Origin: Paenibacillus hexagrammi
Lineage (GTDB): Bacteria > Bacillota > Bacilli > Paenibacillales > NBRC-103111
Reading direction: 5' to 3'
DNA: 64,000 nt
Assembly (NCBI RefSeq): GCF_021513275.1
Contig: NZ_CP090978.1
Span: 186,001 to 250,000 of the forward strand
Part shown: one piece after another, positions 24,689-34,182 of the stretch
How the letters are laid out: each line of letters begins with the position of its first letter
Numbering within the stretch: the first letter of the stretch is position 1
The notes under the pieces: generated by a model
Told to the model about the DNA's origin: nothing
Databases searched by the model: none
What the model saw: only the letters and a program-made list of their open reading frames with translations
Program-made: the position numbers and the translations under genes

Positions 24689-26469
24689 GTGACCAATCCA
24701 TTCAAAACGTATCGTATCGACCATTTGTTCTTTCGCAGCTTTGCCGGATTCATTATCGTGGTATTGGCGTGCACGGTATGGGCAAGCTTCCGGACATCCT
24801 CGAATGAATTGGCGCAAACGACATCATACTATCAGCAGCAGCTTCTCGATGAATTGAATAACGAAATTACAGCGCAGCTTGTGACCATCGAGCAGATTTC
24901 GCTGTCTACATCGCGTGATAATGAGCTCATTAATTTTTTGACGGGAAAGCAGGATCAGTATGAACGTTATCAGAAGTCCAAAAACGTAGAGAAGGCATTA
25001 GCGAATCTCACCTATTCGATTCCCGTTATTCAAGGCATCGACCTCTATATGGACCAACCTCTTCGAGGAGATTCAACGAGCTATATTCAGTTTCGAGATC
25101 AATCAGAGGCTTCAAAAGAGCTGTGGTTTTCCGCTTTAAAAATGAACGATTACGCTTGGTCCAGCGAGCATGATATCCCCAGCATACAGGGGAATGTTCC
25201 TGTCTTGAGCTTTGTGAGAAAAATCGTATATGACGATAAATTTTACGGCACACTCGTGATCCATGTGAAGGCAAGCGGTATCCGTTCCATGCTGGCAGGC
25301 CATTCTTCCGAGGCCAACAGGGTCATGCTCGACAATGAAGGCAAGCAAGTGCTTACCACAGGTCAGGTCCCGAGCGGAATCCAGTTATCCGATTGGGTAG
25401 ATGAGGCGATGCAATCCGGCTTTGCTCACATTAAGGGGGCGAACAGTTCAACCGACTCGCTGCTTGTATACTCCAAGCCTCAGAATTCGGTCTGGACACT
25501 GGTCGAAGTATCACCCTGGAAGCTGGTAACGGCCGGGGGCTCCGCTTGGCGGAGGTGATCGGGATTATCGGTGTCGCGGCGATTATGCTTACGCTGCTGC
25601 TGACACACTGGCTTAGCAGTCAATTCACGAAGCCAATCAAGCGGCTTGTGCAAGTTATGGGTGCATATACGGTGGGAGGGAGCATGGACAGGCTGCCGCG
25701 GGACTATCAGAACGAATTTGGTTACCTGTTCGCAGGATACCGGAAGCAAAATGAGAGAATTGAGGAGCTGTATCGTTCCCTTGAACGTCGTTATGAGCAG
25801 CAGCGGAAGGCAGAGATTGAGGCGCTTCAGGCGAATATCAACCCGCATTTTTTGTATAATACTCTTGACCAGCTCAACTGGATGGCTATCGCTAACGGTC
25901 AGGCCGAGATGAGCCGGATTCTCGAATTAATGGGGAGAATGTTCCGGATCGGGCTGTCAGGCGGAGAGAGCTTCATCAAGATGGAGCAGGAGATCCTGCA
26001 TATCGAATCCTATCTAGAAATTCAGCAGCTTCGCTGGGATGGAGGATTGGCCTATACAATTGAAGCTTCCCCGGAAATCAGAGAGCTCTATGTGCCTAAA
26101 CTGACGCTCCAGCCCTTTGTCGAGAACTCCATCGTGCACGGCTTTAATACGAGAAGCAGGGGACATATATGGATACGAATGGAGAAGCTTGATGGGGATA
26201 TTCGCATTACGATTGAGGATGATGGTGTAGGGCTTAAACAGGCGGCTGATATAAGTGTAAAGAGACACACCGGAGGCTACGGGATCCGCAATGTGAAGGA
26301 GCGTATTGACGGATACTTCGGAGAGAATTATAAGGTTAAGCTCAGCGAACGGGAAGCTGGCGGAACATGTGCCGAGATCACGCTGCCCATCTTAATGGAG
26401 CCCCCGGCAGCAGATTCGGACAATTTTAAAATAAATCGTGCATCTCTCTTATACAAACCATCCTCCTGA
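24689..26469 (+). pseudogene. YesM-type sensor histidine kinase, frameshifted
   Basis: About 593 residues when repaired. An N-terminal helix (about 15-35), a large extracellular sensor, a second helix (IGIIGVAAIMLTLLLTHWL), HAMP, and a His_kinase/HATPase pair with the phospho-acceptor region INPHFLYNTLDQLNWMA and the ATP-binding N-box QPFVENSIVHG and G-box DDGVGL. The frame breaks at CTTGG (25546-25547), where one more T would join SAWRR-frame to LAEVIGIIG. GTG 24689 follows GAGGAGAG. It pairs with the YesN-type regulator at 27953; such pairs sense oligosaccharides together with the binding protein encoded between them. Confidence 0.85.
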
Positions 26470-26525
26470 ATTGGTACGATATGAATGTGCACAAAATAAT
26501 GATTGAAACAGGGGGAACATACACG

Positions 26526-27836
26526 ATGTTTAAATGGAAGCGTTCTCTGAACGTTATAATTGCAGCAGCGTTAGCAGGATCTTTGGCCGCTTGTTCGAGC
26601 GGCGGTGCGGCACCTAAAAGCGGCAGCGAGGCAAGCCCGAGTGCAGCAGCTACAGGCAGTGAGCCGGTAAAGCTTCGCATTATGTGGTGGGGTTCTCAAG
26701 AGCGACATGAGGCGACACTAGCAGCATTGAAATTGTACTCGGAAAAGAATCCGAATGTAACGTTTGAGCCGGAATATTCCGGTATGGACGGATACTTGGA
26801 TAAACTGTCCACGCAGGCAGCGGCTAACAATGCGCCAGACGTGATTCAACTCGATCCGGGTTGGGTATCCGATTGGGCGGGCCGCAATCAGCTAGCTCAG
26901 CTTGATCCTACCGTTGACGTATCGAAAGTGGATCCTAAGGTGCTTAAAGGCGGCCAATCCGGCGGCAAGCAGTACGCGGTACCGCTGGGTTCCGTTGCTT
27001 ACGGCATGATTTATGATAAAGCCGCGATGGAAAAAGTGGGTATGTCTACTCCGCAAAACGGCTGGTCCTGGGATGACTTCTTTGCGATGGCGAAAGCAAC
27101 GAAAGGCAAGCTTCCTAGCGGACAATACTTTACGAAAGACTATGCAGGCGACTATTTTGCATACACCGCCTACCAGTACAGTAAAGGTAAAGGCATGGTC
27201 ATGACAGACGACGGTAAATTCAACATCGACCAAGCTACGTTCCTGGAATGGACCAAGAACTTTGAAGAGCTTCGCAAGGACGGGATCGTACCTCCGGCGG
27301 ATGTGAACACATCGGACAAAGAGTTTGATCCTACTATGGACTTGATGGTAAACGGCAAAATCATGCTTCGCCTGAGCTTCTCCAATAACTATGGCGCTTG
27401 GGACAGCTTGAAAAAAGGTGCTTACGCACTTGTAACCATGCCTCGCTCGACAGAAGCGGGCGGCTGGTTGAAGCCTTCCATGTACTTCGCAGTATCGGCT
27501 AACTCCAAGAAGGCGGAAGAAGCTAAGAAGTTTGTGAACTGGTTCCTGAACGATCCGGAAGCGGGTAAGATTCTGAAAACCGTACGCGGTCTTCCAGTTA
27601 ACAAAGATATTGCATCTTCGCTTGAATCAACAATGAGCGAAACAGACAAAGTCGGCTTAGCGCTCCTGCATGAAACCGAAAAAGATGGACAAACCTGGAG
27701 CCCGGGCCCTAAAGGCTGGACGAACTTTATCGATAAAGATTGGCCGCTGGTGCGCGACCAATTGAGCTTCGGCAAAACGACGCCGGAACAAGCCTTTGAA
27801 GCATTGAAAACAGCAGCAGAAGCCTACGAAAAATAA
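26526..27836 (+). CDS. Lipoprotein sugar-binding protein of an ABC transporter
   Basis: 436 residues. A signal peptide ends in the lipobox SLAAC, so the mature Cys (about residue 21) is lipidated; a Gly/Ser/Ala-rich spacer follows. The rest is a CUT1 family 1 extracellular solute-binding protein: LRIMWWGSQERHEATLAAL, NAPDVIQLDPGW, AYGMIYDKAAMEKVGM, and a C-terminal TPEQAFEALKTAAEAY. It captures oligosaccharides for the permeases at 22774-24587. GGGGGAA precedes ATG 26526. It lies between the kinase and the regulator genes. The reading frame is intact. Confidence 0.9.
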   Translation: MFKWKRSLNVIIAAALAGSLAACSSGGAAPKSGSEASPSAAATGSEPVKLRIMWWGSQERHEATLAALKLYSEKNPNVTFEPEYSGMDGYLDKLSTQAAANNAPDVIQLDPGWVSDWAGRNQLAQLDPTVDVSKVDPKVLKGGQSGGKQYAVPLGSVAYGMIYDKAAMEKVGMSTPQNGWSWDDFFAMAKATKGKLPSGQYFTKDYAGDYFAYTAYQYSKGKGMVMTDDGKFNIDQATFLEWTKNFEELRKDGIVPPADVNTSDKEFDPTMDLMVNGKIMLRLSFSNNYGAWDSLKKGAYALVTMPRSTEAGGWLKPSMYFAVSANSKKAEEAKKFVNWFLNDPEAGKILKTVRGLPVNKDIASSLESTMSETDKVGLALLHETEKDGQTWSPGPKGWTNFIDKDWPLVRDQLSFGKTTPEQAFEALKTAAEAYEK

Positions 27837-27849
27837 TAGGATGACCCGA

Positions 27850-27884
27850 AGCCCGGACATGCTTTCATGTTCCGGGCTAAGGTT
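27850..27884 (+). terminator. Terminator after the binding-protein gene
   Basis: AGCCCGG-ACATG pairs with CATGT-TCCGGGCT with one bulge; the T tract (GGTTTT) is offset. Confidence 0.65.
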
Positions 27885-27952
27885 TTAATTGAAGGTAGCC
27901 GGACGAAGAAGTAGTTGCTTACGGTCCGTTACTCGTAAGGAGTGGATACGAC

Positions 27953-29581
27953 ATGTGGAAGATCGCAATTATTGACGATGACCGGCAGGTCCTGCAAGGA
28001 ATGAAGCGGGCGATCCCCTGGGATGAACTGGAAGCGGTCTGGGTAGGCGAGGCCTTGAACGGCCGAGATGGCCTCCAGATGATTCGGGACATGCAGCCTG
28101 ACATTGTTATTTCCGATATTTATATGCCGGTGTTGAATGGGCTGGATATGATTGAGGAGCTCCGCAAGGAGGAGTTCCCCGGCAAAATCATTATTCTTAG
28201 CGGATATTCGGATTTTGAGTATGCCCGTCAAGCCCTGCGCCTGAATGTAAGCGACTATATGAGCAAACCCGTCAGCCTGCCTACTCTGACTACTGTCTTG
28301 GGGAAGGTTGTTGAAGAGCTTGCTCAAGAAGAAGAGAAGCGGATTAAACAGGATGAAATGGAGCAGAAGCTTAGTCTCTATGAGCCCTTTATCGAAAAAG
28401 AGTGGGTTCAATCTGCTGTTGCCGGTACGCTGGAAGCGTCCTTCCGAAGCGAGGAGCTGCTTCCGCCTGCATATCGCTTCTGGTTGGATTCCCGGCATCT
28501 CGTGATCGGCCTTGATCTGGTTCGTGACGTTAGAGCGAGCAGCTTGACTTTGTCCGATTGGAACCTGTTTCGATTTGCTGTCAGTAATATTGTTTGCGAA
28601 ATTACCCGTGAAGTCTATCCATCGTTCGAATACACGGAACTGCACGGCACGCGTTCGGCGCTAGTTCTTCATCCTGCTCCAGATCAGGAGCTTCAGCCAG
28701 ATGCTCTGCAGGAGCTGGGTAAAAAGCTGATCGAGAATATCGGAAGCTTCCTGAAGCTGGTCATTCGGGTTGGGATCGGGAACCTGAAAGACAGCTGGGA
28801 GGACATTCCGGATTCCACCGAGGAAGCGTTCCGCGCCATTGATCTGAAAGAAAAGCGGATGGATCCGGCCTATGATCTCTACATGTATGGCGGAGAAGCG
28901 CTGAAGCTGGAGCGTGACAGCTCCGGGTCCGCGGCGGGTATCCGTCCCGTTAAGTTTTACCTCGAGCTGGCCGGTGCGATTAAAGCATCCCAGGAAACGC
29001 AGGCTCAGGAAATTGTTTCGGAATATATCGCACTGTTGGAGCGGCAGGGAAGTATTTCGCCGGATTACCTTCAGAGCTTGGCTGGGGAGCTTTGGGGAAT
29101 ATTCGCCTATTGCTTGTACGAGGTTGGCATGATGCTCGACGATATTTTTGCTAATGACCAGATTGCCAAAGAAATGACGGGACTGACCAAGCCAAGCCAG
29201 TTAGCTGAGTGGTTGAATGATAAAATTTCGGTCATCTGCAGCAGCAGGCAGTGGAAGGGTAACAGCAAGCATAGACAGGCTGTGGACTTTATGCTTCAGT
29301 ATGTCCATGAACATTATGCCGAGGACATTACGCTTGGAGACCTGGCTGACAAGGTATACATCTCTCGAAACCATCTGTCGATCATCTTCAAAAATGTCAC
29401 CGGCGAGACGTTCAATACGTATCTGACCCGTGTGCGCGTAGAGAAGGCGCGGGAGCTTCTGCTCGACCGAAAGATGCTGGTCTATGAGGTTGCGGAGAAG
29501 GTCGGCTACAAAAATGTGCCGTACTTCAGTACGCTGTTTAAGAAGTTTACGGGGATGAATCCTACGGAGCTGGTGAAGTAG
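27953..29581 (+). CDS. YesN-type response regulator (REC + AraC)
   Basis: 542 residues. Receiver domain 1-125 with IIDDD acidic pocket, phospho-acceptor Asp in PDIVISDIYMP and the LSGYSDF/ MSKPV switch residues. A middle domain of about 280 residues is specific to this family. Two AraC-type HTH motifs close the protein: TLGDLADKVYISRNHLSIIF and VYEVAEKVGYKNVPYFSTLFKKFTG. It is phosphorylated by the YesM-type kinase upstream and activates the transporter and glycosidase genes. TAAGGAG is 11 bases before the ATG. Full length and unbroken. Confidence 0.9.
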   Translation: MWKIAIIDDDRQVLQGMKRAIPWDELEAVWVGEALNGRDGLQMIRDMQPDIVISDIYMPVLNGLDMIEELRKEEFPGKIIILSGYSDFEYARQALRLNVSDYMSKPVSLPTLTTVLGKVVEELAQEEEKRIKQDEMEQKLSLYEPFIEKEWVQSAVAGTLEASFRSEELLPPAYRFWLDSRHLVIGLDLVRDVRASSLTLSDWNLFRFAVSNIVCEITREVYPSFEYTELHGTRSALVLHPAPDQELQPDALQELGKKLIENIGSFLKLVIRVGIGNLKDSWEDIPDSTEEAFRAIDLKEKRMDPAYDLYMYGGEALKLERDSSGSAAGIRPVKFYLELAGAIKASQETQAQEIVSEYIALLERQGSISPDYLQSLAGELWGIFAYCLYEVGMMLDDIFANDQIAKEMTGLTKPSQLAEWLNDKISVICSSRQWKGNSKHRQAVDFMLQYVHEHYAEDITLGDLADKVYISRNHLSIIFKNVTGETFNTYLTRVRVEKARELLLDRKMLVYEVAEKVGYKNVPYFSTLFKKFTGMNPTELVK

Positions 29582-29649
29582 TTTAGCAACAAAGATAAGC
29601 GATAGAAATAAACGATAGAAACAGAGCTAGAAATTGAGCTATAAACACA

Positions 29650-29747
29650 GAACTGGAAGTGCGGAAGTATAAGTACGGAACTACAAATACGGAGCCATAA
29701 GTACGAAACCATAAGTACGAAACCATAAGTACGAAACCATAGACATA
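29650..29747. repeat. 14-bp tandem repeat (seven units)
   Basis: Units of 14 bases, drifting from GAACTGGAAGTGCG through GAAGTATAAGTACG to two identical AAACCATAAGTACG units and a last decayed unit. Similar purine-rich drift extends left to about 29600. The unit length is not a multiple of three and no gene is seen in 29582-29892. Confidence 0.75.
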
Positions 29748-29892
29748 GATCTCTACACACCAAACATCCTTTCAAATAACAAGCACTTGGTAAGTGGAAG
29801 CGTTATGATACAGATAAAGCAATAAGCATTCTGTTTATCGTAATTTGTGAATGGTAATCCGTGTATCGTAATTGGGGAAGGGGAAATGAACG

Positions 29893-30957
29893 ATGAGCGA
29901 ACGAAATGTACCAGCAACGATGAAGGCGGCTGTTATGACGAAGCCGGGGGAAATCCGTATTGAGGAACGTCCTGTTCCACAGGTACAGGCAGATGAAGTT
30001 CTGATTCAAGTGATGGCTGTGGGGGTTTGCGGCTCCGACGTCCACTATTACGAGCATGGACGAATCGGCCGGTTCGTCGTGGAGAAGCCGATCATTCTTG
30101 GCCACGAATGCGCGGGCATCATCGCAGCCGTGGGCTCTTCTGTCACCCGCGTAAGCGTAGGTGACAGAGTGGCCATTGAGCCGGGCGTGACCTGCGGCCG
30201 CTGCAGCGCCTGCAAAGAAGGGCGCTACAACCTGTGCCCGGATGTGCAGTTCCTGGCGACGCCGCCTGTAGACGGCGCGTTCGTGCAGTACATGGCGATC
30301 CGGGAGGATATGGTATTTCCGATTCCGGATCACCTCTCATTTGAAGAAGCGGCGCTGAACGAGCCGTTCTCGGTAGGGATTCATGCGGCGAAGCGAAGCC
30401 GCCTGCAGCCAGGGACGACCGTGGCCATCATGGGCATGGGCCCGGTGGGACTCATGGCCGTCGCCGCGGCCAAGTCGTTCGGTGCCAGCCGGATCATCGT
30501 CACGGATCTGGAGCAGGTTCGTCTGGACGCGGCGAAGCGCTTGGGCGCGACCGAGGTCATCAACGTCCGCGAGGAGGACCCTGTCGCGCGGATCAAGGAG
30601 CTGACGCAGGGCATCGGCGTCGACACGGCCTGGGAGACCGCGGGCAACCCGAGAGCGCTGCAGTCTGCGCTCTACTCGCTGCGCCGCGGCGGGAAGCTCG
30701 CGATCGTCGGACTGCCGCCGCAGGACGAGATCGCGCTGAACGTTCCGTTTATCGCCGATAACGAAGTCGATATTTATGGGATCTTCCGCTATGCGAACAC
30801 GTACCCGAGCGGCATTGAATTCCTTGCTTCTGGCCAAATCGACGCGAAGTCGCTCATCACGGACCGCTACCCGCTGGCCCAGACGCAGGATGCGATGGAG
30901 CGGGCCATCCATAACAAAAGCGGCAGCTTGAAGGTTATGGTGTATCCGAACGAGTAA
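29893..30957 (+). CDS. Zinc-dependent medium-chain polyol dehydrogenase
   Basis: 354 residues, sorbitol/xylitol/L-iditol dehydrogenase-like MDR family. Catalytic zinc ligands are Cys in VGVCGSDVHYY and His-Glu in GHECAGII; the structural-zinc loop is CGRCSACKEGRYNLC. The Rossmann fold has GMGPVGLMAVAAA with Asp after beta-2 (VTDLEQ), indicating NAD. It oxidises a polyol such as xylitol, arabitol or sorbitol. Placed at the end of the xylo-oligosaccharide locus it may convert pentitols, which is inference. From about 30100 to 30930 the GC content is visibly higher than in neighbours, a possible sign of recent exchange. Confidence 0.88.
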   Translation: MSERNVPATMKAAVMTKPGEIRIEERPVPQVQADEVLIQVMAVGVCGSDVHYYEHGRIGRFVVEKPIILGHECAGIIAAVGSSVTRVSVGDRVAIEPGVTCGRCSACKEGRYNLCPDVQFLATPPVDGAFVQYMAIREDMVFPIPDHLSFEEAALNEPFSVGIHAAKRSRLQPGTTVAIMGMGPVGLMAVAAAKSFGASRIIVTDLEQVRLDAAKRLGATEVINVREEDPVARIKELTQGIGVDTAWETAGNPRALQSALYSLRRGGKLAIVGLPPQDEIALNVPFIADNEVDIYGIFRYANTYPSGIEFLASGQIDAKSLITDRYPLAQTQDAMERAIHNKSGSLKVMVYPNE

Positions 30958-31002
30958 CGGCGAAGGCGAGGTTAAGAACGGGAAGAAGTACGACTAGATA
31001 GC

Positions 31003-31051
31003 AAAAAGCGGCTTATCCGGATGATAGATCATCTGGGTTAGGCCGCTTTTT
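31003..31051 (+). terminator. Terminator after the dehydrogenase
   Basis: AAAAAGCGGC and GCCGCTTTTT form the outer stem, with an inner GATGAT/ATCATC stem. Strong. Confidence 0.85.
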
Positions 31052-31244
31052 GGCAGGTCATGTTTTATCAGGGGCGCATTCTAAATGACCTGAATCAGTT
31101 TCGGGGTCATGGTCTGCGTGGGTAATCCTTCTTGTCGTTGAGGGGTGGGACTTGTTCAAAGTTAGGTGTCCAATGCTGTCAATTGTACCTTTTCCCGTAT
31201 CTCAATGCTGTATAGACCGCCACTGCGTTCAAGTAGGCCTTAGC

Positions 31245-32117
31245 TCACCATTGCGCTCTCAGGTGCATGACTTTTGATCCTGGATGATAAAAGATATACA
31301 AGTGCCCGTGGTCTCCAAAGGATAGACTTGCATCGCTTCCCATTTTTTCACCTAGCACCTGATCGGATACCTTAAGCTCAAAATCGGAATGTAACGTACA
31401 AACAAAATTCATGCACTCACCAGTGACTGGACATACAGGGATTTCGGGCTGTTGAATCCACAGAGGGACTCCACAAAGCAAAATATCATCGGAATCCTCA
31501 TCCAGAAAATCAGTGATTCTTACTTTCTTCGTACATTGATAGCGAGTTTCCATAAATTCTACGTGTGCTCTTAGTTCGAGATCATCGAATTTCCAGTCAT
31601 CTGTTAACGTGATGGGTTCTAGAATTTTTGGTTGTACAGGATCGGAATAATCCAGATAAATTCCGAAATTGCATTCATACAAAGGATATACGAGATGCAA
31701 TTCACGAACATTCAACCAAGAAAATGATTCATCCGTTCCGTCAATCGTACCTAGGTATTGAAAGGGGAGCTTCGATTGCGGACTTACAGGAAGTTTAAGA
31801 CTGGAAGGCTTCTTACCGCCTAATCGGTGGTTGCCTTCATTGGACTTTTGCAGAAAGAAAACCTCATGCTCCGGCCAATCCTGTAGGGGTAAGGGAATGT
31901 TTTCGTCTAGCAATGTTTTCTCAATTCCATCCCCGTAATCGTGATGCTCGTACAGCTTTTTAATCAACGTATCATGTACCTTTAATTCAAGTGCCCCTTG
32001 TACTTTGCGGAAAAAATCAAAATCCTTCTTGTTCACACCCTGCGTCTTCAAGAATCGTACCGTTTCATCTGTACTTCTAAAATCAACTTCCCACCCTGCC
32101 AAATAACGAGAACCCAT
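31245..32117 (-). CDS. Hypothetical protein, possibly DUF1963/YwqG-like
   Basis: 290 residues, soluble, acidic, rich in aromatic residues. Segments such as LPFQYLGTIDGTDESFSWL, FGIYLDYSDP and the C-terminal SLSFGDHGHLYIFYHPG recall the beta-rich DUF1963/YwqG family, but the match is weak and made by eye. Two CxxC-like pairs are absent; Cys occur singly. ATG 32117 follows AGGAGATG. It may be cotranscribed with the acetyltransferase upstream of it on the same strand. No function known. Confidence 0.6.
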   Translation of the reverse strand: MGSRYLAGWEVDFRSTDETVRFLKTQGVNKKDFDFFRKVQGALELKVHDTLIKKLYEHHDYGDGIEKTLLDENIPLPLQDWPEHEVFFLQKSNEGNHRLGGKKPSSLKLPVSPQSKLPFQYLGTIDGTDESFSWLNVRELHLVYPLYECNFGIYLDYSDPVQPKILEPITLTDDWKFDDLELRAHVEFMETRYQCTKKVRITDFLDEDSDDILLCGVPLWIQQPEIPVCPVTGECMNFVCTLHSDFELKVSDQVLGEKMGSDASLSFGDHGHLYIFYHPGSKVMHLRAQW

Positions 32118-32186
32118 TTCGCATCTCCTGTCTGCTAGAAGCTCGATGTATATAAGTGATAGCGCCATGCACATTAAGCTATTTAA

Positions 32187-32746
32187 TCAGTTACGACGGT
32201 AAGCCTTCTCATGAAAGCCGGTAATGCTCTTGAACAGAGCTTTGCCGTCCTCCGGCAAGGGATCTTCCTGATTGAAATTTACATACATGGCCTGATACGG
32301 CTCGGGAACCCAGATGTACTGGTGCACATATGGAGTTAGATGAAATCCGACCGATTCCCAGAAATGAATTCTTCGCGTATTCTCGTCCGTTGGCTCGGAT
32401 TCCACCTCAACAATCATTCCTTTGCAACCGGCAGCTGCCCGTGCCCATTGCTTGATATGATCCAGCATCAGCCTTCCGCAGCCTTTGCCGCGGGCATCCT
32501 GACGAATAGCGATATAGTCGATCAGTAAGGCTTTCGCTTCTTGATCCACACCCGTCAGTGCCATACCCACTATGTCTGAGCCCGCACTCATCGTATGAAG
32601 CTGGCACAGCCCCTTTCAAACATTCGACGAATGATGCTGCTATTTTTCTTGCCGTCAAGGGGGAAGGCTTGCTCATAGATGGGCTCAACTGCACTCCAGA
32701 GCGCCTCGTCCCATGTTTCTGTTATGTGAAATTCGAATGAGTCCAT
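32187..32746 (-). pseudogene. GNAT acetyltransferase, frameshifted
   Basis: Repaired length about 186 residues. The N-terminus MDSFEFHITETWDEALWSA reads from ATG 32746 to RRMFERG; at a run of four G (minus strand, 32613-32610) the frame shifts by one missing base and continues [20 protein letters not shown], then the acetyl-CoA motif [20 protein letters not shown]. The C-terminus has [20 protein letters not shown] typical of motif B. Substrate unknown. Confidence 0.75.
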
Positions 32747-32808
32747 GGCCGGTTCACTGCTTTCTTATAGAATGGTGTTTTACCATTGTGCGTTAGATGT
32801 GTCGTTCC

Positions 32809-33237
32809 TTATATCTTTTTCGCTGCAATAAGCGAGAAAAAAATATGTTCCATAATTGTATGTAGATCTTGATGGTGGAAATTCGGGTACCGTGTGATGT
32901 TGGTCATTTTAGCATCGTCGGGGGGATGAACGTGATAGGGCTCGGTTGCCGTTTGGTAACGTAAGTCCCGATCATGCGGTTCGCTATGAAAGGATAGAAT
33001 CGTGTTTCCGCTTGGGTCCACCCAGTTGTAGTAGGAAACATCTATGACAGCAGCACTCAATTCTTCGGTAATAAGCAAACGCGAGCCATCAATGAAGACG
33101 AACGTATGACGAGTAAATTTGCGGGAAGACATTAAGCCTGACCCATCACCATCTCTCGTATCTATGATGATATGGGCGTAATTTCTCTCTAATTGAATGA
33201 TATTTGAAGGGGGCCTCGCTGCTTGATGTGAGTTCAA
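32809..33237 (-). CDS. TumE/DUF6516-like candidate toxin
   Basis: 142 residues, soluble. The order of a DGSRLLITEEL strand, a VSYYNWVDPSGNTILSFHS strand pair, HDRDLRYQTATEPYHVHPP, and a final HHQDLHTIMEHIF helix resembles the TumE (DUF6516) toxin family, whose conserved His/Asp residues suggest a nuclease-like site; made by eye and tentative. The likely start is TTG 33237, seven bases after GGGGAG, overlapping the upstream stop as TTGA. Such a four-base overlap with an HTH gene is typical of antitoxin-first TA operons. Confidence 0.6.
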   Translation of the reverse strand: MNSHQAARPPSNIIQLERNYAHIIIDTRDGDGSGLMSSRKFTRHTFVFIDGSRLLITEELSAAVIDVSYYNWVDPSGNTILSFHSEPHDRDLRYQTATEPYHVHPPDDAKMTNITRYPNFHHQDLHTIMEHIFFSLIAAKKI

Positions 33238-33917
33238 GTGTTCGCTCCCCGCACTTCGATTGATCGCAGTAAGCCCTCCCATTGCTGGGCATCACGAGCC
33301 TCATCAGGTGTGGGTTTCGCCTTTATGCCAAGCGTTTTCTCGTAGGTACCGCCATACTTTTTCTCAAAATGAACGACCGCGTTCACGAGTTCGGCGAGCT
33401 CTTCAGCATCCGTCATAGGCTGGGTTCGGTTTAGACGAGATTGCTCACAGGCATACGCTTCTGCGGCTTCTGCGACCGTTGATTGTACACCTGTTGGGGA
33501 GCTGTAAACCGCGTTTTCCGGTATGCGCACCTGTTTAAACCGTTCCCCTTTTTCAACTCCGTGAAAGCGTCCTTGGTTAACCCAGTTATTAACCGTGGCG
33601 ACACTGACGCCAAAAAAGCGAGCAACTTCTCCAGTCGAGTACATGCGCACATTTAATACGTCTTCTGATGTACCCACGGTTACCATATGTACAAGCATAC
33701 GTTGCAGCGCGCGATGCGGGTCCTGCTCGGTCAGACAACGCTGGACATCCTGCAGAAGAGAGTTTGGATTGTGGAAAGACGTTTTTTCAATGTAGTTTGC
33801 CAGAGCCATAATCAAAAAAGGTAACTTGTTATTTTCTATCTCCGGTAGATTTTTAACCAATTCGGAAATCGTAATTGCTTCTGTAATGGCGAATTCCTTT
33901 TTGGCGAGATCAAACAT
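33234..33917 (-). CDS. HTH (MerR/excisionase-type) protein, candidate antitoxin
   Basis: 227 residues. A central winged-helix of the MerR/excisionase class reads YSTGEVARFFGVSVATVNNWVNQGR (key residues TGEVARFFGVS and TVNNWV) followed by FKQVRIPENAV. N- and C-terminal parts are helical. ATG 33917 has GTGAGG eight bases upstream. Its stop overlaps the TTG start of the TumE-like gene. The pair is preceded by a very AT-rich promoter region (33920-34010). The layout suggests an autoregulating antitoxin, inferred from gene order. Confidence 0.72.
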   Translation of the reverse strand: MFDLAKKEFAITEAITISELVKNLPEIENNKLPFLIMALANYIEKTSFHNPNSLLQDVQRCLTEQDPHRALQRMLVHMVTVGTSEDVLNVRMYSTGEVARFFGVSVATVNNWVNQGRFHGVEKGERFKQVRIPENAVYSSPTGVQSTVAEAAEAYACEQSRLNRTQPMTDAEELAELVNAVVHFEKKYGGTYEKTLGIKAKPTPDEARDAQQWEGLLRSIEVRGANT

Positions 33918-34146
33918 ATACATCACCTCACCGCCTATTTTAACATATGTAAAAGTTGAAGTTCAATTAAACTTAAAATAAATATAAAGTAAACTTAAAA
34001 TTAGTATAGGCCCAAATGTAGTAAATTATTCTGTACATTTAGGGAATGCTTCATGGGAGGGACATTCTCAAGAGATTCCTACAGTTAGAGACAAGATTAT
34101 CTGATGGGTAGATGCGGCAACTCCTGATTGTTATTTTATCGTGCCG

Positions 34147-34176
34147 TTGACATTTATTTTGACATCAAACTATAAT
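34147..34176 (+). promoter_or_regulatory. Promoter of marR-like gene with operator half-site
   Basis: TTGACA (34147) and TATAAT (34171) with an 18-base spacer: near-consensus. The predicted start site falls at about 34183, the A of the ATG, so the mRNA could be leaderless. ATCAAACTAT (34164-34173) is the reverse complement of ATAGTTTGAT at 34620-34629. Confidence 0.6.
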
Positions 34177-34182
34177 GGAAAT

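Noticed and set aside
29506..29775. Minus-strand frame rich in aromatic and aliphatic residues
   Set aside because: It runs antisense to the YesN 3' end and through a 14-bp minisatellite; a compositional artefact.
30100..30930. GC-rich stretch in the polyol dehydrogenase as a horizontally acquired island
   Set aside because: Only part of one gene is affected and it has normal flanks; noted as a base-composition oddity, not called a mobile element.
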